A DNA stretch of 64,000 nt, taken from positions 62,001-126,000 of the forward strand of contig CALKRW010000065.1 of assembly GCA_937989585.1 (NCBI GenBank), given 5' to 3'. Origin of the DNA: an uncultured Porphyromonadaceae bacterium. GTDB lineage: Bacteria > Bacteroidota > Bacteroidia > Bacteroidales > Muribaculaceae. The translations under genes were made by a program, and so were the position numbers. Positions 18,611-27,978 of the stretch are shown here, one piece after another (within the stretch, counting starts at the first letter, position 1; every line of letters starts with the position of its first letter). The notes below the pieces were generated by a model. It was not told where the DNA came from. It did no database searches and saw only the letters and a list, made by a program, of their open reading frames with translations.

Positions 18611-20056
18611 CTATTCTTCGGGTTCGGGAGCGACGTAGACGTATGCTCCGAGGTCGGGAGGCGTTGCGCGTCGCTGTCCGTAGTAGTCTGTCGCGGACTC
18701 GGGCAGCATCAGTTCCGGCGAACCGGCGCCGATGACAGGTGAGTCGGGCTTTACGCGGTAGTCGAAGATGTATTCCTCGCGCACCGTGTAGTACAGCGGG
18801 TCCTTGCCGAATATGCAGTTTATGAAATTGTCATCGTCGTTGCCGTCTTCTTTTATCATGCAGTGGCGGAAAAATATCTGCGAGCCGGTCAGGTCGCCGT
18901 GCGACAGCGACGTTCCGTTGCCGTACACTATTGAGTTGGTGAACTCTGCGCGGGTCAGCGGCCAGCCGAGTTCGTTCTGCTCGTCGGGCAGTGCGTTGGC
19001 GAACTGGATGGCGGGACCGCCGAGGGCGCTGAAGAGATAGTAGTTGGCGAAGGTACACTGGTCGAAACGGTGTTTGCCCCCCTCAAGGCGCACGAGGCCG
19101 TTGGCGGCCTCGCCGAACTCGCATCCGGTGGCGAGTATGTTGGCGTTATACACCTCAAGGACAAGGTCGCCGGAGTTGCGCAGTTGCGAGTTGTGCATTG
19201 TCAGCATCGGTTCCTCTTCTTCGCGCGCCTCGTCGCCGCCGTTCACGATCACCCCGTAGTGGGTGTTGCGTATTGATGTGTGCGATATGTAGTTGTCGTG
19301 AGACGACGGGGCGAACTGCAGCCCGGGCCACTGTCGCGACATAAGGTCGAAGGTGATGTTGGTGATTACATTGCCCGTGCGGTCGCCGCAGATGTTGACC
19401 GGGGCTTCGCTTGTACCGAGGCTGCGGAGCGTTCCGCGTACTATGAATGTCGCGCCGTCGTGGAAATGCAGGCGCGTGCCGGCCTCGAGGGTCAGTGTCG
19501 CTCCTTCGGCTACGACGAGCGAGTCGAAAATCTGGTAGGGTTTGCCCGCTGTCAGCGTGCGGTCCTCGCTGACGGTGACATGGCGCAGACGCTCGACGTC
19601 CTGCCCCTGTGCGTTTAGAACGACTTTCTGGGTGACGCCTGCGGTGGTGAACACAAGGTCGGCGTTCACGTCGACGGGCATCACGCCTCCGTTCTCGGGC
19701 AATGTGGCCTCAACGAACACATATATCGAGTCCTTGGCGCGAATCTCTACGTCCGAGAAGGTGGTGCCGCTCATGCCGTCGACGTTCAGGCGGAACAGGT
19801 CGCCGTGTTCTCCCTCTAGGTGTATGTCGTTGATGCTTATGCCCTTGCTGCCGCGATTGTAGACGGTCATGCGGTGGGTGGTGGTTACCTGGTCGGTGAA
19901 TACGGTTCCCATTTTCAGCGTGTCTATCGAGAAAGTGGGCTGGTCGGCGGGCGAGCCGGATATGCTGTCGTCGATGCACGACGACATGGCGATGGCGGCA
20001 AGTGCCGAGAGTATTATCATCAGTTTCAGGAAGATGCGTGTCTTGATAGGAGTCAT
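18611..20056 (-). CDS. Lipoprotein with right-handed beta-helix domain
   Basis: I chose the Met at 20056 because it puts a normal lipoprotein signal at the N-terminus (a hydrophobic stretch ending AMSSC, with Cys at residue 27 of this start); the frame is open to 20101. Residues about 35-165 form a predicted beta-sandwich, and about 175-450 have repeated short beta-strand turns (for example LTMHNSQLRNSG, ATGCEFGEAANG) typical of a parallel beta-helix. It is probably anchored in the outer or inner membrane; its ligand is unknown. It heads the run to the 4Fe-4S gene, thyA and folA. Confidence 0.8.
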   Translation of the reverse strand: MTPIKTRIFLKLMIILSALAAIAMSSCIDDSISGSPADQPTFSIDTLKMGTVFTDQVTTTHRMTVYNRGSKGISINDIHLEGEHGDLFRLNVDGMSGTTFSDVEIRAKDSIYVFVEATLPENGGVMPVDVNADLVFTTAGVTQKVVLNAQGQDVERLRHVTVSEDRTLTAGKPYQIFDSLVVAEGATLTLEAGTRLHFHDGATFIVRGTLRSLGTSEAPVNICGDRTGNVITNITFDLMSRQWPGLQFAPSSHDNYISHTSIRNTHYGVIVNGGDEAREEEEPMLTMHNSQLRNSGDLVLEVYNANILATGCEFGEAANGLVRLEGGKHRFDQCTFANYYLFSALGGPAIQFANALPDEQNELGWPLTRAEFTNSIVYGNGTSLSHGDLTGSQIFFRHCMIKEDGNDDDNFINCIFGKDPLYYTVREEYIFDYRVKPDSPVIGAGSPELMLPESATDYYGQRRATPPDLGAYVYVAPEPEE

Positions 20057-20146
20057 TTGTAAGTCTTGATAATGAAGGGGAGAGATTGGCGTCGCGCGCA
20101 CAATTACTAACTTATATAACTTTTATATAACGCATTTTCGGGCGAT

Positions 20147-21280
20147 TTATTGCGCCGACTCCAGGCGCCGCAGTATGTCGGCGGCGGTGTTGGCGGCTGC
20201 GTTGCTCTTGCCAAGGACGCGGCGCATCGCCTCGTAGCCGTCGAGCATGGCTGTTCGGGCCGGTCCGTTACCGATTATGTCGCAGAGTTTGTCCGCGACC
20301 GCCTCGGGAGTGCATTCGTGAAGAAGCATCTCGGGGATAAGCCTCCGGCCCACTATCAGGTTGGGAAGTGTCACATAGTCCACTTTCAGTAGTTTCTTCA
20401 TGACCTCGTATGATATGCGGGAACCGTTCGACCGGTAGCATGCCACCTGTGGCGTGTGGGTGAGGGCGGCCTCGAGTGTGGCGGTGCCTGAAGTCACCAG
20501 TGCGGCCCGTGACAGGGCCAGGAGTTGGGCCGAATGGCCTTTTATACGCGGTATCCCCGGCGCATATTCGTCATACAGCGAGTCCGGAATGCCCGGAGCG
20601 GCGGCAATCACTGGACGGTACTGGGCGAACGGATGCACCGCCATGGTCATGACACGGAGATTGTTGCGGATTTCTGATGCACGGCTGCCGGGTAGCAGGG
20701 CTATCCACTCTCTCGCAGGCAGTTTGTGCTCCCGGGCGAACTCTTCTCGTGACGGAAGTTCGGAAAGCACCTTGTCGATTTCGCCCACCGATGGGTTGCC
20801 GACATACTCCACGTCCCAGTCGTGCCGAGAGTTGTAGAAGTCCACTTCGAACGGGAATATGACATACATCTTCTCTATCAGCCGCTTTATCGTGGGCACG
20901 CGCCATTCCTTCCAGGCCCAGACCTTGGGCGAGATGTAGTAGAAAGTCCTTATGCCTAACCGGTGGGCCTCCTTGGCGATCTTCAGGTTGAAACTAGGAT
21001 AGTCTATGAGAATCAGGCAGTGCGGATGAGCCAGCCTCAGGGCATTCTTGGCGTGCGACAGGTTGTCGAAAACTTTGCCTATGTGGCGTATCACCTCGCT
21101 GAAACCCATGTAGGCCATCTCGTTGATGTGTATCACCGGGGGATGGCCTGCTACAGCGGCCATCGAGTCCCCGCCGAGAAATACGAAGCGGGCGCGGGAA
21201 TCCCGTTTCTTGATCTCGGCCATAAGACCCGCTCCGTGTATGTCGCCGGATGCCTCTCCGGCTATGAGGAAGTAGCGCAT
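20147..21280 (-). CDS. lpxB: Lipid-A-disaccharide synthase
   Basis: This 377-residue GT19 enzyme joins UDP-diacylglucosamine and lipid X to make the lipid A disaccharide. Signatures are IAGEASGDIHGAGLM at the N-terminus, FYYISPKVWAWKEWR (about residue 117), LLPGSRASEIRNN, and the C-terminal ATLEAALTHTPQVACYR donor-site segment. The start codon and the bases before it are part of a 47-base tandem duplication. Confidence 0.96.
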   Translation of the reverse strand: MRYFLIAGEASGDIHGAGLMAEIKKRDSRARFVFLGGDSMAAVAGHPPVIHINEMAYMGFSEVIRHIGKVFDNLSHAKNALRLAHPHCLILIDYPSFNLKIAKEAHRLGIRTFYYISPKVWAWKEWRVPTIKRLIEKMYVIFPFEVDFYNSRHDWDVEYVGNPSVGEIDKVLSELPSREEFAREHKLPAREWIALLPGSRASEIRNNLRVMTMAVHPFAQYRPVIAAAPGIPDSLYDEYAPGIPRIKGHSAQLLALSRAALVTSGTATLEAALTHTPQVACYRSNGSRISYEVMKKLLKVDYVTLPNLIVGRRLIPEMLLHECTPEAVADKLCDIIGNGPARTAMLDGYEAMRRVLGKSNAAANTAADILRRLESAQ

Positions 21281-21371
21281 AACTTTTCAATAAATGGTTT
21301 TGTCTGACTCAGACAGAGCAAATGCATAACTTTTCAATAATAAGTTTTAGTCTGATTCAGACAGAGCAAAT
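21277..21371. repeat. Tandem duplication of the lpxB start region, each copy with a palindrome
   Basis: Copy 1 (21277-21323) and copy 2 (21324-21371) share nearly all of 47 bases, including GCATAACTTTTCAATAA and TCAGACAGAGCAAAT. Each contains the palindrome GTCTGAnTCAGAC (21302-21314 and 21350-21362). Copy 1 includes the real lpxB start codon; copy 2 carries an out-of-frame ATG. The palindromes look like a paired operator. Confidence 0.75.
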
Positions 21372-21655
21372 ATCGTCAGAATCCATGAAATCTGCAAAGA
21401 TTTCGCCAAAAATCCATCAAACCACCATTCTGCATCTTATTAAATCTACTCAAAATCCATTAAACAATCCAATATTTGCCAATTTATTCATTTATAATGT
21501 TAAAATTTAGTTAAATTCAATATTGAATATTGCTTCTGACGTTTGGAAGTATTACCTTTGCCTCAGCGTTTAAGGCTGATAGGTTTCAGTCAGTGATTTG
21601 GTGAAAAACAACCCCGTGTATATAAACCTTTAATATTAATCTTTAAAATCTTAAT

Positions 21656-21977
21656 CTGCTATGACAGTCAGAAACAAAAACCCCGCCCATCCATCACCCC
21701 ATTAGTAGGGACGTGATTCTTAACGTCGGCCCCGAACCACCTAATCACTAATAGAACCACCTCATCACTAATAACTCTGACCTAAAACCTAAAAAGCCTC
21801 ATCACTAGTCACTCTGACTTAACACCTATAAACGCTATCACCAATTCAATCAGGGCCCTGATTCTTAATCTAAAAACAAACCAATTAATCATTTAAATAA
21901 CTATGAGACATATCCTAATCAGCATTTTCTTGCTCGTTCCTCCCCGTCCTTGAGACATTCATGAAAGGGAATAAAAA
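21656..21977. other. Non-coding stretch between lpxB and a receptor gene
   Basis: No gene was found from 21372 to the terminator at 21971. Two very short ORFs begin at positions that look like ordinary translation starts after AT-rich leaders: 14 codons from 21661 and 16 codons from 21903 (the latter reads like a signal peptide, MRHILISIFLLV). They may be remnants of lost genes. The middle holds the imperfect repeats listed separately. Confidence 0.4.
21739..21830. repeat. Imperfect short tandem repeats
   Basis: Units related to CACCTCATCACTAATA recur at about 21739, 21759 and 21796. The last two extend to 36-base units (21761-21796 and 21798-21833) with few differences. The segment CTCTGACTTAACACCTAT (21812-21829) recurs exactly at 53718-53735. 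Confidence 0.6.
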
Positions 21978-22013
21978 TTCTATCAGGCCGCACCACCTCG
22001 CGACCTGATAGAA
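21971..22013 (-). terminator. Rho-independent terminator
   Basis: A perfect 10-bp stem (TTCTATCAGG with CCTGATAGAA) is followed on the minus strand by TTTTTAT. It ends the transcript of the receptor-like gene at 22059-24341. Confidence 0.85.
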
Positions 22014-22058
22014 ACTTTCAATGCGAATTCATGCCTGTCGATTTAGACGGCCGTTTTT

Positions 22059-24341
22059 CTATTTAGTTTCTTCTATTTTGTTATAATCCTGAACACTTTC
22101 GGCTTCGTCGCGCTGACGGACCTTCTTTCCACCCGAGAAACGCCATGTCAGGGTAAATGAAAACGATGTCGTCTTCGTCGAATTACGATAATACGACGTG
22201 TATCCGTCGCCTGTTGTTCTGGATTTGCGGCCTTTTGCCCATATGGTCGATTCCAGGGAAAGACGCAGTTTGTTGTCACATAGCGATTTCCAAAGCGAGG
22301 CTTTTACATTCCCGACCGGACGCCACGAATAGTTCTCAAAACTCATGCCCGTCTCATAGTATGCATTGAGTGAGCCTCCGAATGTCGGGGTAAAGTTAAA
22401 ATTATTGTCCCACCAGAATTTTCCGCACCATTTTCCTTTAAGTGTCTCTGTCTTGGAAACGAATATATCCTTCATGGCCGAGGTCTGGAATTTTGTTTTC
22501 CACCATTTGGTTGGAGAATAGGAGAACTCGACACGTGCCGCGAACAGGTCTCGGTATCTTCCGTTTTCCGGTCTGGCCCATGTGATATTTTGATTTTGTG
22601 CGTCGACTCCGTGCTCATAATATATGGGCTTTGTCATATGGACGTACATGAGCACCATGGAGATATGTGAATCGAAAGCGAAATTTGCCATTGCCTCATG
22701 CTGTATCGGCGTGCTTAGATTCGGGTTGCCGCTTGTGTAATGATATGGGTCGGAGTAATTCTTATAATTGTTTATCACGCTGTAAGGCATTTCGTCTACG
22801 CTGCACTGGTATATAAGTCCGAACATTCTTCCTTTCTGAGGGTCAGCCATCCACATAAGTGAGGCCTGGGGACAAAGATAGAAATCGTCGAATGATGTCC
22901 TGATTCCGGATGTACGGACATCCATGCCGTTGTATTGCAGGGTCATTCCCGCACTATACATCATTTTCTTAGCCATTCCGGAAAAATTGGCATAGCCCGA
23001 TGTGACGTGCGCGTCAGCATTGTTTCTCAGTTCATTGTTCCGGTCATTGTAACGGATATATCGGTAGAATGCACCTCCTTCCAGTTTATTCGTCGGAGAG
23101 AAACTATGGGTATATTTGGGGAAGAACTGGAACATATTGATTTTTTCCTTAGTGCTGTTCTCTGAGTTCCGGATACCGTTTATATCGTATTTTTGGGTCA
23201 GGTGATAATTCCTGAAATAGTAGTCACCGGTTACCTCTAGCCTTGATCCTTTGTCATCTGTATCTAAAATATATTTTGCCACAGTCTGTTGAGAAAAATT
23301 ACTCTCGGGACCTGAAAGTTTTTCCTCGCTTTCCTGTCTGCTTTCATCACCTTTCAGAAATGTCTCCACAAGACTTTTCTGATTGTTTCTTGTGGTAAAG
23401 TTCCCGATATATTCGGAAATGGCAACTGTGGAACGGCTGTTTATCTCATAACTGAGGTTAAGACGATTGGTAAACCTGTTGGACCACGAACGGATCTTTG
23501 AGAACATGTTTGTCCGTCTCCCGGAATCGTAAAGATAGTCATTATGTTCGTCTCCCAGTAGTTGGTGGTTCTGATAGATGGCGTAATAGTTTAAAGTCCA
23601 TTTGCCAGAACTTGCGGCAACGACAAAAGTCGGAGAACCGAAGTTATAGCCGTAGGAGGCCAAGGCTTCTGCATTCAGTCGGAGATAGCCTGAATAACCT
23701 CCGTCACGAACCTTTTTTGTTGTGATACGTATGACGCCACCTTTTTCTGTAGCGCCTTCGCCCGTGGCGATGTAATCAACCTCGATTTTCTCTATATTCT
23801 TCGGAAGTATGGCGTCAAGTTCGTCCTGTGATGTAATCTTGAATCCGTTGACATATATAACCGGGAATCTTCCCAGAACACTGATTTTGTTTTCCGACAC
23901 ACTTATTCCGGGAAGGAAGGCGAACAAGTTCTGAGCAGTATTGCAGTTGTCAAGTCCTGTACCGGAAGGATTGAAACTGTAGCCATGTGAGTTGTTTATG
24001 ATGCGGCTACCAACAATGTTCACCTCTTTGAGTAATTGCTCATCTTCCTGCATTGTGATGGTTCCGACGTCTGTCTTGCCATCCAGATTGTGATACAGGC
24101 TTTTGTAGCCGATATACGAAAACATCAGCATGCCGGCATCGCTTCGGTCTGGCAGTTCAAACTGACCGTCCTCCCGGGTAGTAGTTGCCTCAAGATATGC
24201 AGAGTCTGCCTTTGACAACAACACTACATTGGCCCCGGGAAGGGGAGCATTATTGTTATCTACCACACGTCCTTTAATAGTTTGGGCGAAGGAAAATGTC
24301 GAACAGAGAAGAGCAAATAAAATAAGTGTGATTTTTTTCAT
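22059..24341 (-). CDS. TonB-dependent-receptor-like outer-membrane protein
   Basis: The 760-residue protein has a signal peptide (residues 1-19, ending SFAQ), a carboxypeptidase-regulatory-like domain (about 20-105, with KGRVVDNNNAPLPGANV), a plug-like region (about 110-220), and a long barrel ending in the FSFTLTWRFSGG segment before a charged tail. It is of the same type as the gene at 13629-15923 but clearly diverged. No SusD or peptidase partner is next to it. A promoter with TAATTTTG lies 52-59 bases upstream of the start, so it is probably a single-gene unit ending at the terminator near 21990. Confidence 0.87.
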   Translation of the reverse strand: MKKITLILFALLCSTFSFAQTIKGRVVDNNNAPLPGANVVLLSKADSAYLEATTTREDGQFELPDRSDAGMLMFSYIGYKSLYHNLDGKTDVGTITMQEDEQLLKEVNIVGSRIINNSHGYSFNPSGTGLDNCNTAQNLFAFLPGISVSENKISVLGRFPVIYVNGFKITSQDELDAILPKNIEKIEVDYIATGEGATEKGGVIRITTKKVRDGGYSGYLRLNAEALASYGYNFGSPTFVVAASSGKWTLNYYAIYQNHQLLGDEHNDYLYDSGRRTNMFSKIRSWSNRFTNRLNLSYEINSRSTVAISEYIGNFTTRNNQKSLVETFLKGDESRQESEEKLSGPESNFSQQTVAKYILDTDDKGSRLEVTGDYYFRNYHLTQKYDINGIRNSENSTKEKINMFQFFPKYTHSFSPTNKLEGGAFYRYIRYNDRNNELRNNADAHVTSGYANFSGMAKKMMYSAGMTLQYNGMDVRTSGIRTSFDDFYLCPQASLMWMADPQKGRMFGLIYQCSVDEMPYSVINNYKNYSDPYHYTSGNPNLSTPIQHEAMANFAFDSHISMVLMYVHMTKPIYYEHGVDAQNQNITWARPENGRYRDLFAARVEFSYSPTKWWKTKFQTSAMKDIFVSKTETLKGKWCGKFWWDNNFNFTPTFGGSLNAYYETGMSFENYSWRPVGNVKASLWKSLCDNKLRLSLESTIWAKGRKSRTTGDGYTSYYRNSTKTTSFSFTLTWRFSGGKKVRQRDEAESVQDYNKIEETK

Positions 24342-24392
24342 TTTTTGTTTTGAAATTTCTTTAGTGGATGTGGCTTACTTAGAATAATGATG

Positions 24393-24425
24393 CAAAATTA
24401 CGATGGCAAAGTTTCACCCTCCAAA
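24393..24425 (-). promoter_or_regulatory. Promoter of the receptor-like gene
   Basis: On the minus strand, TTTG (24425-24422) precedes TAATTTTG (24400-24393) with a 21-base spacer, in front of the gene starting at 24341. Confidence 0.6.
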
Positions 24426-24544
24426 ACAAAAGTTTCATATTTTAAAAATTCCTACCAGGATAAGTACCTGCGAGTGTGACTGTTATATTTTAAGTAAAAT
24501 TGTATTTTGGAACAGGCTGCTTAAAACTTTCATCTATTGGAATC

Positions 24545-26297
24545 CTATCTTAGATTTTTAAGGAGTTTACGGACGTAGATTCCGATGTTGGTCTCGTGCT
24601 TGTCGATGCCGAGTTTCTTTCGGATGGCGCTGCTGATATTGACATGGCTGCGCTTCTTCATGTAGTTGCCGACCTCCTTGCCACGGAGGCCGATGGCATA
24701 GAGACAGACATAGTTGACCTCGTCGGGAGTGAGGCCGTGCTCCTCGAAATACTGGATGAAGCGCGGATGCGAGACCTGAAAGGCCATGCGGTTGGAGTTC
24801 ATGAATTCGTCGGTGTTTTCGGTGAGTTCACGTACCCAGATGTCGTAGGGTTTGCCGTACTGATCGTTGTCGGTGATGTAACTTGCCAGGAGGGAGTTGA
24901 GCATCTCGATGCGAATCCGGATGGCCTGCTGGACTTCGGAGGGAATCTCCTCGGCTGTCTCCAGAAGGTTTTTCAGGCTTTCGCTCTCATTCTCGAGAGT
25001 CTCAACGCGATGGGCAAGATTCTCGACCTCGAGTGTCTTGTTGTCTCTTTCCAACTGGAGATTTCTATTCTCGAGCGAAAGCCGTTCAAGCTCGGACTTA
25101 AGGTTCTCGTTCTCGAACTGAGCGGCTTTGGCCTTCTGAACGGCCAGGTCTTTCTTAACCTTGTTGCTTCGTGCCAGGAGGTACAGAATAAAAGCAAGCA
25201 TTATAAAGAATGCTATTCCGCCAATGCACGCCCATATTATTTTATCTTTTTTACGAGCATCTTCCTTGGCCATAAGTTCTATTCTGTGCTTTTCGGCTAT
25301 AGATTTTGATTTTTGTTCAAATCTATAGTAATTAATGGTATCCAACTTATGTGTATAATCCCAATAAACTGAAAAAGCATCTTTATATTCTCCCAAATCC
25401 CTAAGAACATAAGATGATATTGACTGAAACTTCAGTGTATCATATCCGACTTTGCTATCATCTACAGAGCGGAGAATAGCCTTGGCTTTTTCATTCTCGC
25501 CCAACTTGTTATAAGCATAGGCGAGATTCAGTGTTCCATAAGTATCATATTCTACATTATTCTTTTGATTGTCAATTAGATTACTTATTTCATCCTTGGA
25601 ACCAAATATCATGGCATGAGCCAGCCTATGACCTTGAAAAACTTGATTCTGAGTGTCGTCAAGGGAAGTGAATTTATTGCAGATTTTGAGAATGCTGTCT
25701 GCCCTGAGGCTGTCCTTGACTATGATTGAGCCGTTCAGGGCCTTCAGAAGACAATCGAATTCAAGGTACTTGTTATTTTGTGATTTATAGATATCTGCCG
25801 CCCGAAGACAGTTGTCGGTATAACCGGCATAGTCATAGAAATCCTGATATAAAATCGCCTGAGCGACAAGTGCGCGCCAAGCATAGGGAGTCGGTGATTC
25901 CATGTGTGTTGTCAAGGGCACGGGTAAACGAACTCAGGGCATTGTCATGGTTGCCTTGGTTGAGGTATATGACACCCTGATAGTAATAGGTGCGGAGTTT
26001 CTGGTCGGGGGTGCCGTCCTCGAGATAGTAGTCGATGGCGGGGCGTAGGACATCGAAGGTGGTAGTGTCGATATAGTTCTTGTCGAGGGCCATGGACATG
26101 AGGAGGGCGTAGCGGGCGCGTCCGGCATCTGAGCCGAGGCCCGAGGTGTCGACACGGCGGAGCACGGCGAGGGCGGAGTCGGGATGCTGCTCCATGAGAG
26201 CTTCGGCTCGGTCGAGGGCGGCGTCCTCGCCGGACCGGGAGCAGTCCGTAACGCAAAGAGCCAACAATATAAGCAAGAGTGTGAGAAGATGTCGCAT
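24545..26297 (-). pseudogene. TPR sensor / LuxR-like HTH regulator split by a frameshift
   Basis: Two overlapping frames encode one typical Bacteroidetes regulator. Frame 1 (26297-25833) gives a lipoprotein-like signal (cysteine at residue 19) and TPR-type helices, e.g. DALDRAEALMEQHPDSALAV-like repeats. Frame 2 (25921-24545) continues the TPRs, then has a membrane helix (about residues 230-250 of that frame), a long coiled coil (about 255-320), and a C-terminal HTH with GLRGKEVGNYMKKRSHVNISSAIRKKLG fragments. Homology switches near 25870 (LCLART in one frame to LVAQAILYQ in the other); restoring one base would join them. It may be a pseudogene, a sequencing error, or a switchable gene. Confidence 0.8.
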
Positions 26298-26432
26298 AAT
26301 GAAAATTTACCACGAAGTTACGCAAAATTTTTCAAACATGCGAAGTTTTAAGTCATGGCGATAGGAAATATGCGGAGAGGGCAGAGTGATTGGGCGTCAG
26401 GCAGTGAAACGGGGAGGTTGCAGGAGTAGAGG

Positions 26433-26463
26433 TTGCGGGGATGGATGGATTTTTGTAATTTTG
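26433..26463 (+). promoter_or_regulatory. Promoter of the YitT-like gene
   Basis: TTG (26433-26435) is followed after 20 bases by TAATTTTG (26456-26463). This overlaps the apparent 5' end of the open frame and supports the later start codon at 26517. Confidence 0.62.
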
Positions 26464-26516
26464 CGGTTGAAAACGGAGTCAGTGATGATTCCCCTGAAAG
26501 TTTAATATTTGGTACT

Positions 26517-27266
26517 ATGCAAGGAACTGATCTAAAGAACAAGGTTTTAGGTTTTGTGTGGCAGCATCTCCTGCTTCTGGTCTCGCTGTTCTTCATGACG
26601 TTCGGGGTGTCGCTGTGCGTCCGCTCGGGTCTGGGCAGCGGCGTTATATCGGCTATACCGATGGTCATGTCACTTGCAGGGGAGGACGGTCTGGCTCCGG
26701 GCCTCAGTATCGGGGAATATACATATATAATGAATGGCGTTTTTGTCGCGCTGCAGGTTCTGATTATGCGTAGGGCTTTTGAGCCGGTGCAGTTGTTTCA
26801 ACTGCTGGTGGGATTTTTCTTCGGGTACATGCTCGACGTTAATATGGCCGTCACCTCACTCATTGATTATGATAGTGTTACGGCTCAGGTGGCAGCCCAG
26901 CTGGCGGGTTGTACGGTTCTGGGGGCGGCTATCTCGTTCGAGATACGATGCGGCTCGGTGACGATGCCCGGCGAAGGCATTCAGGTGGCAGTCAGCAAGG
27001 TTACGGGCAAGCCGTTCCCGACGGTAAAGATCTGCATCGACACGCTGCTTGTGGTAATAGCGACAATCATAGGATTTATCTATTTCGGCCGGTGGATGTG
27101 GAATGTGGTTGGCGTCGGCACGCTGTTCGCAATGTTCTATGTGGGCTGCGTGGTGAGATTCGTGGCGAAACGGATAGGATGGTTTGACCGACTGCTGGCA
27201 TACCGTCCGGGGTTCCGCCGCTACATCTACGGTCTGGCACGGTTCATCTATCCGCGCCGGTGGTAG
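26517..27266 (+). CDS. YitT/YczE-like (DUF6198) integral membrane protein
   Basis: The frame is open from 26433, but the promoter lies over that stretch, so the ATG at 26517 (MQGTDLKNKVLG) is the likely start, giving 249 residues. There are about five to six membrane helices, beginning with LLLLVSLFFMTFGVSL, and a conserved RSGLGSGVISAIP loop and TMPGEGIQVAVSK segment typical of YczE/YitT-like proteins. The function of this family is not known; a transport role is often assumed. It is divergent from the TPR regulator gene upstream. Confidence 0.8.
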   Translation: MQGTDLKNKVLGFVWQHLLLLVSLFFMTFGVSLCVRSGLGSGVISAIPMVMSLAGEDGLAPGLSIGEYTYIMNGVFVALQVLIMRRAFEPVQLFQLLVGFFFGYMLDVNMAVTSLIDYDSVTAQVAAQLAGCTVLGAAISFEIRCGSVTMPGEGIQVAVSKVTGKPFPTVKICIDTLLVVIATIIGFIYFGRWMWNVVGVGTLFAMFYVGCVVRFVAKRIGWFDRLLAYRPGFRRYIYGLARFIYPRRW

Positions 27267-27367
27267 ACTGATCGCACTTCCGCACATAATAATGAACTTT
27301 ATGTTCGATGGCGATGTTTAATGAGTGACAGCGGCAATGTCGTCACTGTCATTAATCTAACAGAATC

Positions 27368-27697
27368 ATGCTAAGTACAGAATATAAGTTCGGAGAAGTT
27401 CATTGCCTCTGCAGCCAGATTCAGCCAGCAGAAGACAAGGTGCAGTTCAGAAGCATTTTCAGCAATGCCAACGGAGGCGTTGTCATGGTGGCGCTCAAGG
27501 CCGGTCAGCAACTGGACACACATACGGCCCCGGCCGAGGTCATGGTGAATGTGCTGGAAGGCGAGATAGAGTTCACGATGGTTGACAAAGTACACACTGT
27601 CAAAGCGGGAGAATTCCTGCTTATGGGTGCAGATGTGCGACACAGCGTATCGGCCAAGTCAGACGCGAAAGTGATGCTCGTAAAAATAAAACCGTGA
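27368..27697 (+). CDS. Small cupin-domain protein
   Basis: This 109-residue protein forms a single cupin barrel: QQLDTHTAPAEVMVNVLEGEIEF carries the first cupin motif (one His and a Glu), and KAGEFLLMGADVRHSV the second (His). The residues fit a metal-binding cupin, but the substrate is unknown. It stands alone between the YitT-like gene and a hairpin terminator. Confidence 0.85.
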   Translation: MLSTEYKFGEVHCLCSQIQPAEDKVQFRSIFSNANGGVVMVALKAGQQLDTHTAPAEVMVNVLEGEIEFTMVDKVHTVKAGEFLLMGADVRHSVSAKSDAKVMLVKIKP

Positions 27698-27760
27698 TCC
27701 ATTGACCCAAACAATTCTGTCAGCATCACCCCATAAGCAACATAACTGACAATATTTGTG

Positions 27761-27808
27761 ATAAATAAGAATGGCTGTCCTGCTTTGCGGACGGTCATTC
27801 TTATTTAT
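27761..27808. terminator. Strong hairpin, probable terminator
   Basis: ATAAATAAGAATG pairs with CATTCTTATTTAT, with an inner TGTCC/GGAC stem. It lies 63 bases after the cupin gene. The T-rich end is moderate, so it may also act in the opposite direction. No gene fills 27809-27978. Confidence 0.65.
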
Positions 27809-27978
27809 ACATAGAACCATAGTTGACCTGGAAGAATATAATGGGATTTGGCGGGTTGGAAAGAATGGTGTAATTTTGGGGCTGTTTTTGAAAATATCAC
27901 ATAGCGACGTAAAACCATTCGAACCGACGAGCCGGGATAGACCCGGCACACGAGGTACAATCAATCTTACAAAGAAAA

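Noticed and set aside
27905..27962. A tRNA-like piece with TTCGAACC and a GCCGGG...CCCGGC hairpin ahead of the DUF5020 gene
   Set aside because: No acceptor stem or D-arm can be built around it on either strand; it is more likely a leader hairpin or chance.
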